A stretch of 49,187 nt of DNA from Sulfolobales archaeon (GTDB lineage Archaea; Thermoproteota; Thermoprotei_A; Sulfolobales; NBVN01): positions 1 to 49,187 of the forward strand of contig JAOAKA010000007.1 of NCBI GenBank assembly GCA_026413885.1, read 5' to 3'. Made by a program: the position numbers and the translations under genes. Shown piece by piece: positions 24,931 to 32,715 of the stretch; position 1 is the stretch's first letter; every line of letters begins with the position of its first letter. A model generated the notes under the pieces. That model saw only the letters and a program-made list of their open reading frames with translations, searched no databases and was not told where the DNA came from.

Positions 24931-26534
24931 AGGATGAAGTAAGAACAATCGTGGAGAAAATCGGTGGGGTAGTAGAGGAAGTTAAGAAATCTGAAATCTA
25001 TGTTAGGATCCCCCAGCAGACTGTGAGAACGGCTGCTAGACTACTATACGATTCAGAAGCATACTTCAAGACTTGTGTTGGTGTAGATGAGAGAGAGGTA
25101 AATGGTTTTTACACTATTTACCACATCTTCGGTCTGGACTCTCAGGGTGTAGATATAGTGCTGAAAGTTCTAGTGCCTGAGGAAGATCCGCAGACTTCAT
25201 CTATAGTCTCGGAGGTTCCAGCAGCAGATTGGTGTGAGCTAGAGATTCAGGACCTCCTCGGGATAAAGTTCGGTGGGAGACTAACTAAGAGACTGGTCCT
25301 ACCTGAAGACTGGCCTGATGGCGTATATCCTCTAAGAAAAGAGTTTAGATACGATGAGAAACCCTCCAGAGTAATTAGAGAAGAACTACATGAAGAAGCC
25401 GGTATTCCGGTAGGACCATACCATCCAGCCCTACACGAACCAGAGTACTTCGAGCTCTACGTAGAAGGTGAGAAAGTTGTAGATGTAGCTTATAGAGGGT
25501 TCCACGTACACAGAGGTATCGAGAAACTAGCTGAATCACCTAGATTTACCTATAAGCAGGTGCCCTTTTTAGCGGAGAGGATATGCGGTATATGCGGCTT
25601 CGTACACTCAACTTGCTACATTATGGCTGTCGAGAAAGCTGCGGATATAGAAACACCTGAGAGAGCAGAGTTCATAAGGTCCATAGTCCTAGAGGTCGAG
25701 AGACTCCACAGCCACCTTCTCTGGATTGGTGTAGCAGCTCACCTACTAGGTTATGACGCAGGATTTATGCATGCGTGGAGAATTCGAGAGCACGTCATGG
25801 TCTTAGCTGAGTATCTAACTGGGTCTAGAAAGACATATGGAATTAATGTAATTGGTGGTGTGAGAAAAGACTTAAACGTAGATAAGATCGATAAAACTAT
25901 GAAAACCATAGCGCAGGTGAGAGAAGAATTTAAGAAGCTAGCGGATGCCTTACTATCTATTCCTCAAATTAAGTCAAGAGCTGTTGGCACTGGAGTACTG
26001 ACTAAGAGTGAAGCAAGAGCTCTAAGTGTTGTCGGCCCAGTTGCGAGAGCTTCAGGTCTCTACAGAGATGTTAGAAAAGACTACCCGTATCTAGCATACG
26101 GAAGAGTGTCTTTTAGAGTACCTCTATATACCGAAGGAGACAATCTAGCGAGACTACTGGTGCGAGTAGAAGAAGTATTCGAAAGCATTGAGATAGTTAA
26201 GCAATTAGTCGACCTACTTCCAGGCGGTAGTGTTGTTGTTGAGGAGTATGATATACCTCCCGGGAGGAAGGCTGTAGCAGCTATTGAAGCACCTCGAGGT
26301 GAAGACGTTCACTTCGTTATCACAGGTCTTGGGAGACCTTATAGATGGAGAGTTAGAGCTCCAACCTATCAGAACATTCCGGCTCTAAGAGCTATGTTGA
26401 GAGGTACTCCACTAGCTGACGCACCACTAACAATAGCTAGCATCGACCCATGCTTCTCCTGCACCGATAGAGTCTTAGTAGTAGATATCGAGACAGGTAG
26501 GAAGAGTTTTATCAAGCTAGTTCGAGGTGGTTAA
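24927..26534 (+). CDS. Group 4 [NiFe] hydrogenase large subunit, NuoC-NuoD fusion
   Basis: 535 residues. Residues 1-140 are a NuoC/30-kDa-like domain (HIFGLDSQGVDIVLKVLVPE, AADWCELEIQDLLGI), residues 160-535 the catalytic domain, like HycE. Nickel ligands are complete: C220-x2-C223 in RICGICGFVH and C509-x2-C512 in DPCFSC. This separates it from Mbx/Mbs-type sulfur reductases and from complex I, which lack them, and supports proton reduction or H2 oxidation. IGGVRKDL is also conserved. ATG overlaps the NuoH stop as ATGA. No maturation genes lie in the window. Confidence 0.95.
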   Translation: MKDEVRTIVEKIGGVVEEVKKSEIYVRIPQQTVRTAARLLYDSEAYFKTCVGVDEREVNGFYTIYHIFGLDSQGVDIVLKVLVPEEDPQTSSIVSEVPAADWCELEIQDLLGIKFGGRLTKRLVLPEDWPDGVYPLRKEFRYDEKPSRVIREELHEEAGIPVGPYHPALHEPEYFELYVEGEKVVDVAYRGFHVHRGIEKLAESPRFTYKQVPFLAERICGICGFVHSTCYIMAVEKAADIETPERAEFIRSIVLEVERLHSHLLWIGVAAHLLGYDAGFMHAWRIREHVMVLAEYLTGSRKTYGINVIGGVRKDLNVDKIDKTMKTIAQVREEFKKLADALLSIPQIKSRAVGTGVLTKSEARALSVVGPVARASGLYRDVRKDYPYLAYGRVSFRVPLYTEGDNLARLLVRVEEVFESIEIVKQLVDLLPGGSVVVEEYDIPPGRKAVAAIEAPRGEDVHFVITGLGRPYRWRVRAPTYQNIPALRAMLRGTPLADAPLTIASIDPCFSCTDRVLVVDIETGRKSFIKLVRGG

Positions 26535-26535
26535 T

Positions 26536-27042
26536 GTGTCGATAGCGAAGATACTTGAAATAGCTCTTAAAACCGGTAGAGTCACTAGAAAATACCCCTA
26601 CGAACCCCCCCTACTAACCTCAGAGTTTAGAGGTGCTGTACGTATAGACCCATCGAAGTGCTGGGGTTGTGGTGCTTGTGTGAAGATATGTCCACCAAAC
26701 GCTTTAGCTCTCAGAAATTCAGGTAAGGAGGCTACTCTCGAATACTTCGTAGGTAGGTGTATATTCTGCGGTATGTGTGCTGAAGTATGTCCAGCGAAAG
26801 CTATCGAGGTCACTAAAGAGTTCGAACTGTCGTCAACATCTCTTGAAAACCTTAAGTCCAGAGTTATACATAGATTAACCCGCTGCTCAAGCTGCGGTAG
26901 TCTCGTCTGGACTGAAGCTGAGTTAAAATCTGTCGTTAAATCCTCACCTATAGCTGAAGAATACGCAGTACTCTGCCCTAAGTGTAGAAAGAGTAAATTC
27001 GCTAGAGCAGCATCAATTAGAATAGGTGTTGGAAGTGAGTAG
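26536..27042 (+). CDS. Hydrogenase ferredoxin-like subunit (NuoI/HycF)
   Basis: About 168 residues. Two [4Fe-4S] motifs, CWGCGACVKICP and CIFCGMCAEVCP. The C-terminal third adds CSSCG and CPKCRKS, a zinc-ribbon-like pair also known from HycF/HyfH. It passes electrons from the input module to the NuoB-like subunit. Start at GTG 26536 after GGTGGTTAAT; the outer GTG at 26527 is part of the ribosome site. Confidence 0.9.
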   Translation: MSIAKILEIALKTGRVTRKYPYEPPLLTSEFRGAVRIDPSKCWGCGACVKICPPNALALRNSGKEATLEYFVGRCIFCGMCAEVCPAKAIEVTKEFELSSTSLENLKSRVIHRLTRCSSCGSLVWTEAELKSVVKSSPIAEEYAVLCPKCRKSKFARAASIRIGVGSE

Positions 27043-27535
27043 TGTAAATATAGCTAGAGCTCTGAAAGCTATAAAGAGGAGTATATGGGTATATCACCTC
27101 AACAGCGGGTCCTGCAATGCTTGCGATATCGAGATTCTAGACGCTCTGACACCCTACTTCGATGTAGAGCGCTTCGGAATTAAGCTAGTGGGTTCCCCCA
27201 GACACGCAGACTTAATTCTACTTACCGGTCCAGTTACGAGAGAGTCTCTACCGAAAGTTGTGAGAGCTATAAAAGCAATGCCGAGACCTAGACTAATTCT
27301 AGCTCTAGGTTCCTGCGGTGTTGGTGGAGGCATTTGGTGGGATACGTATTCTACTATAGGTGGATTCAAGAAGCTGGAAGATATACTTAGAGAAAACGGT
27401 GTAGAAGTAGATAGAGTTGTATACGTGCCCGGCTGCCCTGTGAGACCTGAAGCAATAATATACGGGATACTCCTGCTACTAGGTGTTGTCGAGCAGAAAG
27501 TGAAGAAAGTGGAGGTGGTGGCTTCTGAAAGCTGA
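27035..27535 (+). CDS. Hydrogenase small subunit (NuoB/HycG-like)
   Basis: About 166 residues. Ligands of the proximal [4Fe-4S] cluster are complete: SCNAC, GSCGVGGG and PGCPVRPEAI. Short form without the medial and distal clusters, as in all group 4 enzymes. The start is likely GTG 27035, after GGTGTTGG; GTG 27026 and TTG 27029 are alternatives. The last 11 bases overlap the following small gene. Confidence 0.92.
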   Translation: MSSVNIARALKAIKRSIWVYHLNSGSCNACDIEILDALTPYFDVERFGIKLVGSPRHADLILLTGPVTRESLPKVVRAIKAMPRPRLILALGSCGVGGGIWWDTYSTIGGFKKLEDILRENGVEVDRVVYVPGCPVRPEAIIYGILLLLGVVEQKVKKVEVVASES

Positions 27536-27779
27536 AGTATACCTCTGCCGCGTAGACCTACCAGATTTTTCGACCTATAGACATGTCTACGTAGCAGTCT
27601 CAAACTGTGTCTCTAAAGGTGTATATGACATAGAGAAGATCCCAGCAGATTTAGCGGAGAAGCTATTGAAGCGAGGTGAACTCCTCCTAACCGACTTAGA
27701 GGAAGACCTATCTGAGTTATTTGGAGTGAGACACCTCGAGAACTACCAGTACCTGAGGGTAGTTCTACTTAAAGACTGA
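27525..27779 (+). CDS. Small hydrogenase-cluster protein with CTG start, unknown function
   Basis: 84 residues if read from CTG at 27525. GAGGTG (27512-27517) lies seven bases before, inside the end of the NuoB-like gene. No ATG, GTG or TTG exists between the upstream stop at 27501 and the coding part. The protein is acidic, mixed alpha/beta, with two cysteines (YLCRVDLP, VSNCVSKG) and repeated acidic turns near the end (DLEEDLSELFG). I do not recognise it. Its overlap and good ribosome site suggest a last gene of the hydrogenase operon, perhaps an assembly or small structural subunit (inference). It is easily missed because of the start codon. Confidence 0.6.
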   Translation: MKAEVYLCRVDLPDFSTYRHVYVAVSNCVSKGVYDIEKIPADLAEKLLKRGELLLTDLEEDLSELFGVRHLENYQYLRVVLLKD

Positions 27780-27842
27780 AACATTGACCACTAAGTAACT
27801 GGACTGCTTGCTTCTCAATCCACAATCAACTGCTTATTAGAA

Positions 27843-29015
27843 CTAGGGATATGAAGCTATAATTGACGCAAGAACATGTCCTATAGCTGAAGCTGCGACA
27901 ACATATTCTATTCCGCAGTATGAAGCTACAACACCCCCGATTAAGGACCCGACAGCACTTCCTAATTCAACGGCTACCCCGTAGAGAAAAGCTCTCTGAC
28001 CAGCTGTCGAGTTTATATAGGAGTCATAGTTTGAGGTATTAAATATGTTGAAGAGTACTGCTGTAGATAGAATATAAGCGATAGCATATTCTACAGAAGA
28101 TATACTTAGTATAGAAGGAATTATGATGGATCTCGCAATTCCTGAAGCTAGAGTAGTGCGTGTACCTCTAGTAGAAATTCTTGAAATAACTGCTAGAGCA
28201 GCTGCTGAAGCTATTGAAGACAATCCGTAAACTAGTAGCGTGCCTTTACTACCGATATAGCTAGAGATTAGTGTGGGAACGAGAATAAAGAGAGCATCGG
28301 AAAATGTAACTATAGTGAATGCTCCTAGAAGCGGCCTATAGGTAGGTAGTTCTTTCCCAGTCTCCCACCTGATTTCTAGGGCTCTAGAAGCATTCAATCT
28401 ATCTTCCAGGAGCTCGGGGAGTATCGAAGTAAACTTCACGTAACCATAGACTTTATCTAACCTCTTAGATAGCTTAAATAGAGTTCTCTCGAGTGGTATT
28501 AATATTTGAGGTAGAGCTATCGAGAATATAGTTGATATAGCTATAGTTAACAGTAGAAATGACGTCGTTGTAAGATAGTTTAAGTATCCCGCTATTAGTA
28601 GGAGTCCTCTCGCTATGAGTGTTATATAGTTGAAGAGGTAGTTGTATTTAGACCAAGATTCGTACTCGACGTACTCGAGTAGAGTTACGTTAGCAGCAAC
28701 ACGCCCTAGAGAGGTTGAAATAGCGTGAAGTAGTGAATAAGCTGCAACTACAACTACGATGTCTTCTGAGTTAGTGATAACGTATGTAGATAGACATAGT
28801 AGAACTGAAGATATAAATGCGGCGGACTTATTGTATCCTCTTTCAACGAGTTTTCCGAACACTAGGTTAGATGCTATAAAGAGAAGACTCCAGCCAGAGC
28901 TAGCTATACCGAGAGTAACCGGATCTGCTTTAAGTACGAGAGCTAAGTAGAGAAAGAACCAGAGGTCTGTAAACGATAGAAGTGCCAGATATGCAGCTGA
29001 AGCTATTAGCCACAC
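27843..29015 (-). CDS. MFS-type permease
   Basis: 390 residues, about twelve hydrophobic helices in two halves joined by a charged loop (LFKLSKRLDKVYGY to RWETGKELP). The gating-loop-like VFGKLVERGYNKSAAF after helix 2 matches the major facilitator motif A region (GxLaDRxGrr) loosely. Substrate unknown. GTG start at 29015, with an AT-rich box (TTAAATAT) near 29050. It stands alone, convergent with the hydrogenase cluster. Confidence 0.7.
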   Translation of the reverse strand: MWLIASAAYLALLSFTDLWFFLYLALVLKADPVTLGIASSGWSLLFIASNLVFGKLVERGYNKSAAFISSVLLCLSTYVITNSEDIVVVVAAYSLLHAISTSLGRVAANVTLLEYVEYESWSKYNYLFNYITLIARGLLLIAGYLNYLTTTSFLLLTIAISTIFSIALPQILIPLERTLFKLSKRLDKVYGYVKFTSILPELLEDRLNASRALEIRWETGKELPTYRPLLGAFTIVTFSDALFILVPTLISSYIGSKGTLLVYGLSSIASAAALAVISRISTRGTRTTLASGIARSIIIPSILSISSVEYAIAYILSTAVLFNIFNTSNYDSYINSTAGQRAFLYGVAVELGSAVGSLIGGVVASYCGIEYVVAASAIGHVLASIIASYP

Positions 29016-29059
29016 TCACGACCCTGAAAATCTCTAGCTTTAGCTCGATATTTAAGCTG

Positions 29060-29502
29060 AGAAACCTGTAATTTGACATAAGTAAGGAAGACCTATCCGA
29101 ACTTATGTTTAAGATATTGCATTTCAGATAACACTCGTGACTCTCGACTGCTGAGTCTGAGTGAGCTCGTTTTTCAATGTCTGAATATGTTACCAAGCTT
29201 ATTAATTTATGAATCTGCTTGCGGCCTTCTCTAGTTTCGCCCCCGCTGTTAGAGTGTTTCCGTGTCTCTACGACTGTAATATATGAGGCATGGTAGAAGG
29301 TTAACTCTCTCTGTGAACTACCTAGAGTGTCGCCGGAAACCCGGCTTCGTAAATCTTATTTAGTTAATAACGCCTCCTAAAGCTAAGTTCTTTATCGCCG
29401 ATGTTGCTTCACTACGTCTTCTATGAGATATCGACCTCAATAACATTGACACTGCATGATATGTTAAAGATTTTTAAGGTAGTTGTCTGCTGCAGAACAT
29501 TT
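29060..29502. other. Gene-free stretch downstream of the methyltransferase
   Basis: About 440 bases between the divergent permease promoter and the end of the methyltransferase gene. It contains a short GC hairpin, GCCGG at 29332-29336 with CCGGC at 29341-29345, in an otherwise AT-rich region. No tRNA-like T-arm, open frame with a ribosome site, or repeat was found. Confidence 0.4.
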
Positions 29503-30537
29503 CTAGCTATTCCACCACTTCATGCTCTCTTTATATCGTCTTACATCTTCCTCTTTTGTCGGCTTTCTGAATATGAAGAGGTGTTCGTAGCTGAGCAGAT
29601 AGAAATCCATATAGTATCTTTTGTTTTTATCTATGTCTACCCAGTACTCATCTGCTACTTTTGTTAATCCACTCCACTTTTCCCTCGTTGTTTTGGTCTT
29701 CCACTGATGCTTTATCACATCCTCTCTGAGGATGAAGCCCGCATCAAGAAAGGCCTGCATCGTTCTGAAGGCCACTGGAACGTGGTGCCTCCTCCTCCTA
29801 ATATCTCCAACGAGTATAGCGCAGAACCTCCCAGGCTTCAACACTCTGTAGCTCTCCTTCGCTATCTCTCTCATTCCATCTACGTACTCATCGATACTAC
29901 GTACTGCTGACAGATCTCCCCATATTCTCCCCTCTTTGTCGTAACGTACAATGTTTACGTACGGTGGGTGAGTAGCTATGAGGTCTATAGACTCGTCTTC
30001 AATTAAGTCGAGATTTCTCGCATCTCCAACATACGTCTTTATCTTAGCTTTAGGGAATTTGGGATCGAGAGGACTGTACTCAAAGTTTAGCCTATCGAGT
30101 GTTAGCATAATGCAGTTAATGTTTATGTCGACCCCAACAGCGTTTCTCCCAAGAAGCTTACACTCTATTAGAGTAGTTCCCGACCCACACATCTGATCTA
30201 AAACAGTTTCACCAGGTTTTGAATACCTAATTATCACGTTTCTCGCTACTTGAGGAGGCCAGTTTCCTCTGAAATCTCCCCGGTGCGTAGCCCACGCACC
30301 TCTCTCCGGAAAAGACCAGACATTCGTAGTTTCAAGTTTGAATTTTTTAGGTTGAAATTCCTTGATTACTTTAGGCTCCCCGATTTTAATCTTTACGTTT
30401 TCTATTACTACCTCTCTGTGAGTTTTTACAAACTCTTCATAGTCTCTATAGGTTATTTCTCTCATGCTCATGTACTTTTTAGACATTCTTAATACCTTCA
30501 CTGTTCTTCTGCTTTCGATCACGAACCATTCCTTCAA
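29503..30537 (-). CDS. DNA methyltransferase, N6_N4_Mtase type
   Basis: 344 residues. Motif I is DQMCGSGTTLIE (114-125), with AVGVDIN after it; the catalytic motif IV is THPPY (189-193). The order X, I, IV is that of gamma-type amino-methyltransferases. The residue before PPY is normally S, N or D; here it is His. It probably methylates adenine N6 or cytosine N4 in DNA. TTG start at 30537 with a weak ribosome site. No restriction gene lies next to it, so it is an orphan. Flanking gene-free stretches suggest an acquired segment. Confidence 0.78.
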   Translation of the reverse strand: MKEWFVIESRRTVKVLRMSKKYMSMREITYRDYEEFVKTHREVVIENVKIKIGEPKVIKEFQPKKFKLETTNVWSFPERGAWATHRGDFRGNWPPQVARNVIIRYSKPGETVLDQMCGSGTTLIECKLLGRNAVGVDININCIMLTLDRLNFEYSPLDPKFPKAKIKTYVGDARNLDLIEDESIDLIATHPPYVNIVRYDKEGRIWGDLSAVRSIDEYVDGMREIAKESYRVLKPGRFCAILVGDIRRRRHHVPVAFRTMQAFLDAGFILREDVIKHQWKTKTTREKWSGLTKVADEYWVDIDKNKRYYMDFYLLSYEHLFIFRKPTKEEDVRRYKESMKWWNS

Positions 30538-30631
30538 CAGCCTTTTTTAAAAGTCTTCTTCCAACTTCAAATTCTTCTATATCTACTCTTATCAATCCTC
30601 TTTCAGGGTTGTCATATGCCTCAAGATTTAT
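30479..30631 (-). CDS. Possible small ORF overlapping the methyltransferase start
   Basis: An in-frame stretch of 50 residues (LEAYDNPERGLIRVDIEE, then FEVGRRLLKKAVEGM) between stops, overlapping the first 59 bases of the methyltransferase gene in another frame. It has no ATG, GTG or TTG near its beginning; ATA 30631 falls near the position predicted from a TATA-like TATTTATAG at about 30648-30656. It could be a small coupled protein or leader peptide, or the broken end of an older gene. Confidence 0.3.
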   Translation of the reverse strand: MNLEAYDNPERGLIRVDIEEFEVGRRLLKKAVEGMVRDRKQKNSEGIKNV

Positions 30632-30659
30632 TTACTCATCTCAACCACTATAAATACCT

Positions 30660-31285
30660 TTCCCTCCGCATTTGAGTATTCTCAGCGACACCTAAGTAAA
30701 AAGATGGGGTTCCCATGGAGATACTGCAGACAGGCTTGACACGTCTAAAGTCTTACGAAGTTTACGACTCGATCAATACGTAGAAATGCGCGGGGGTGTG
30801 AGGGGAACTATTGTTTCAGCGATTTACCACAGACAGAAATTGTCCTTGGAATCTTGCCGTCGGTTTGGAGATTTGAGAAATAAGTTTTATCTCATGCATG
30901 TTCATCTAATATTTCACTTATACTTAAACTTAAAGCGGCTTTTCTAATGAAGAGGATTTCGTCGACTTTTTATGTGTTTGAAAGAGTTTATGACGGTGAT
31001 GATCCCGAGGTTTTAGCTCCTGAAGCCTTGAAGCTAAGTTTTTCAATGAAATTAGATGACCCTGGCATAATTCAGGAGTTAACTTAGCTTGTCTTTCTGG
31101 AGAATTGCTGTAGGCCTCAACAAATCCATTGTGTCGACATAATCGCATGCTGTCTTATTGCTTCTCATAGTCGCTAACTAATTATTAAATCTAAACTCCT
31201 CCACCAACTCTCACATGTTTTATGAGTTTGGAGAGATTCAGTTACATTTTCAAAGAAGGCTCATCAAGAGAAGCAGGATAGAGAG
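30660..31285. other. Gene-poor stretch with a short orphan frame
   Basis: About 620 bases with different base texture from the flanks. One frame, 30948-31088 on the plus strand, encodes 46 residues from an ATG (starts MKRISSTFYVFERVYDG), with no ribosome site and no recognised family; it looks like a gene remnant. No terminal repeats or transposase motifs were found. Confidence 0.35.
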
Positions 31286-31296
31286 AAATATATAAG
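31286..31296 (+). promoter_or_regulatory. TATA box before the PAP2 gene
   Basis: AAATATATAAG, predicting a start near 31317, about 26 bases before the likely ATG at 31343. GAGGT at 31332-31336 is the ribosome site. Confidence 0.55.
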
Positions 31297-31342
31297 TGTT
31301 CAGAAAGGAAAGTCGGGCCGTAGTCTAGATAGAGGTATGCGT

Positions 31343-32302
31343 ATGTATAAGTATCTACTCTTAACCTCTAGGACCTCTAGGTGTCTAAAGACTGTTTGCT
31401 ATACGATATCGACATTATTCGCAATTCTACTAGTTACTGGTGTAATACTAGACGATGTCTCGATTTGGAAGCTATTTTCAGCACTAGGTGAAGAATTAGC
31501 GTACATAGGACTTACGCTGGCTCTAACGTACTTACTCGACCCAGAGCTCGGTATTCTAGCACTAGCTTCAATACTGCTCTCCGGTTCTCTCAATGTATTT
31601 CTCAAATACTTCTTCAATATTCCGAGACCTCCACCAGAACTATGGAGAGTGCGAGCGTCGGGACCGGGTTTCCCCAGCGGTCACGCTCAAATTACATCTA
31701 CATTCTGGTCTACTGTAGTAGTCAATGTGAGAGTGAAATACTTATTCACTATATCGCTAGTTCTAGTAGCTTCAGTGGCGTACTCTAGAATAGGACTTAG
31801 AGTACACAGTGTAAGTGATGTAGTGGCTGGAGTTGGTGTAGGAGTAGCACTAGCTCTAGCGGTGAATGCATTACTGAGATACGCTGGCTTTGAGAAAACT
31901 ATTCTAGCAGTATCTCTACTTAGTGTCCTACTATCCTATAGAAACACGGTATTCGGTCACGAGAGCGGTGTATCGATACCACTTCTAGGACTCAGTGCGA
32001 GTTTAGCTGTTTCACTACCTACTCTAAAGAGAGCGATGAGAATTCTTAAAAACACTTCTCTCGCAGAGAGAGTAGCTCTACTCACTACGATGTATACTCT
32101 GGCACTCACTGCTACAATCGTTTCGAGAAGTCTTCCACTAGAAGGTAGATTTCTCGCATACTTTACTTTAGGAGTGCTAATCACATCTATACCGGTGGCT
32201 TGGAGAAAAATCAGTAGTTTAGTAAATACGTACTTTAAAGGAAAGGTGAAGTCAGTAATGCGGTGGTGTAGCTGTGATAGTGAATATACGGACACTGTCT
32301 GA
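31343..32302 (+). CDS. PAP2-superfamily membrane phosphatase
   Basis: About 319 residues. Three-part phosphatase signature: KYFFNIPRP, FPSGH and SRIGLRVHSVSDVVAG. Multiple membrane helices, with an extra helical membrane half after the catalytic domain (from about residue 190). It probably removes phosphate from polyprenyl or lipid phosphates at the membrane. ATG at 31343 lies six bases after GAGGT; ATG at 31337 is too close. The 3' end overlaps the cupin gene by 29 bases. Confidence 0.88.
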   Translation: MYKYLLLTSRTSRCLKTVCYTISTLFAILLVTGVILDDVSIWKLFSALGEELAYIGLTLALTYLLDPELGILALASILLSGSLNVFLKYFFNIPRPPPELWRVRASGPGFPSGHAQITSTFWSTVVVNVRVKYLFTISLVLVASVAYSRIGLRVHSVSDVVAGVGVGVALALAVNALLRYAGFEKTILAVSLLSVLLSYRNTVFGHESGVSIPLLGLSASLAVSLPTLKRAMRILKNTSLAERVALLTTMYTLALTATIVSRSLPLEGRFLAYFTLGVLITSIPVAWRKISSLVNTYFKGKVKSVMRWCSCDSEYTDTV

Positions 32303-32687
32303 GTACAGGACCCCCAAACCTCACGAGAGGAATTTAAGAGTTGTCCTGGACCCTAGATTAGGTAACTACGACAAAGCTACAGTACTCTGGGTCACTATAG
32401 AACCAGGTAGCAGCACCGGACTCCACCAACACGTATCTGATGAAATAATATTTGTAGCAGCTGGTAGAGGGCTCTCCACAATCGTGGAAGGAGATAAAGT
32501 AACGAGCACTGAAGTAGGAGAGGGCAGTGTAGTAGTTGTGAAAGCCGGAGCTAAACACGAAACAAAGAATATTGGATGTGAAGTACTTGAGCTATACTGT
32601 GTATTCATACCTCCATTATCGACTGAAGGCTACTTCGGAGAAGCATTAAAAGCAGCTATCGAGAAATCTAGAAGTACATCGCAATAG
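32274..32687 (+). CDS. Cupin-domain protein
   Basis: 137 residues, single beta-barrel. The metal site is GLHQHVSDEIIFVAAGRG (His, His, Glu) with the second half GAKHET. Such proteins may be isomerases, dioxygenases or sensors; nothing points to one. GTG start at 32274 after GGTGGTG, inside the end of the PAP2 gene, so both are translated from one message. Confidence 0.85.
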   Translation: MIVNIRTLSEYRTPKPHERNLRVVLDPRLGNYDKATVLWVTIEPGSSTGLHQHVSDEIIFVAAGRGLSTIVEGDKVTSTEVGEGSVVVVKAGAKHETKNIGCEVLELYCVFIPPLSTEGYFGEALKAAIEKSRSTSQ

Positions 32688-32715
32688 AAAAACAACACTT
32701 TATTCACATATTACA

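Noticed and set aside
24927-26534. Assignment of the cluster as Mbx/Mbs sulfur reductase or complex I
   Set aside because: Both CxxC pairs that bind nickel are present, which Mbx/Mbs and complex I lack.
28930-29196. Minus-strand frame of 88 codons before the permease
   Set aside because: It overlaps the permease start in another frame and contains its promoter; no homology or ribosome site.
29332-29345. GC hairpin as part of a tRNA
   Set aside because: No T-loop, anticodon arm or acceptor partner could be fitted on either strand.
29401-29667. Plus-strand frame of 88 codons rich in hydrophobic residues
   Set aside because: Its larger part is antisense to the end of the methyltransferase gene; no ribosome site; composition explained by the opposite strand.
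31301-31320. GGAAAGTCGGGCC resembling the start of RNase P RNA
   Set aside because: The PAP2 coding frame begins 20-25 bases later and no further RNase P motifs follow; chance match.
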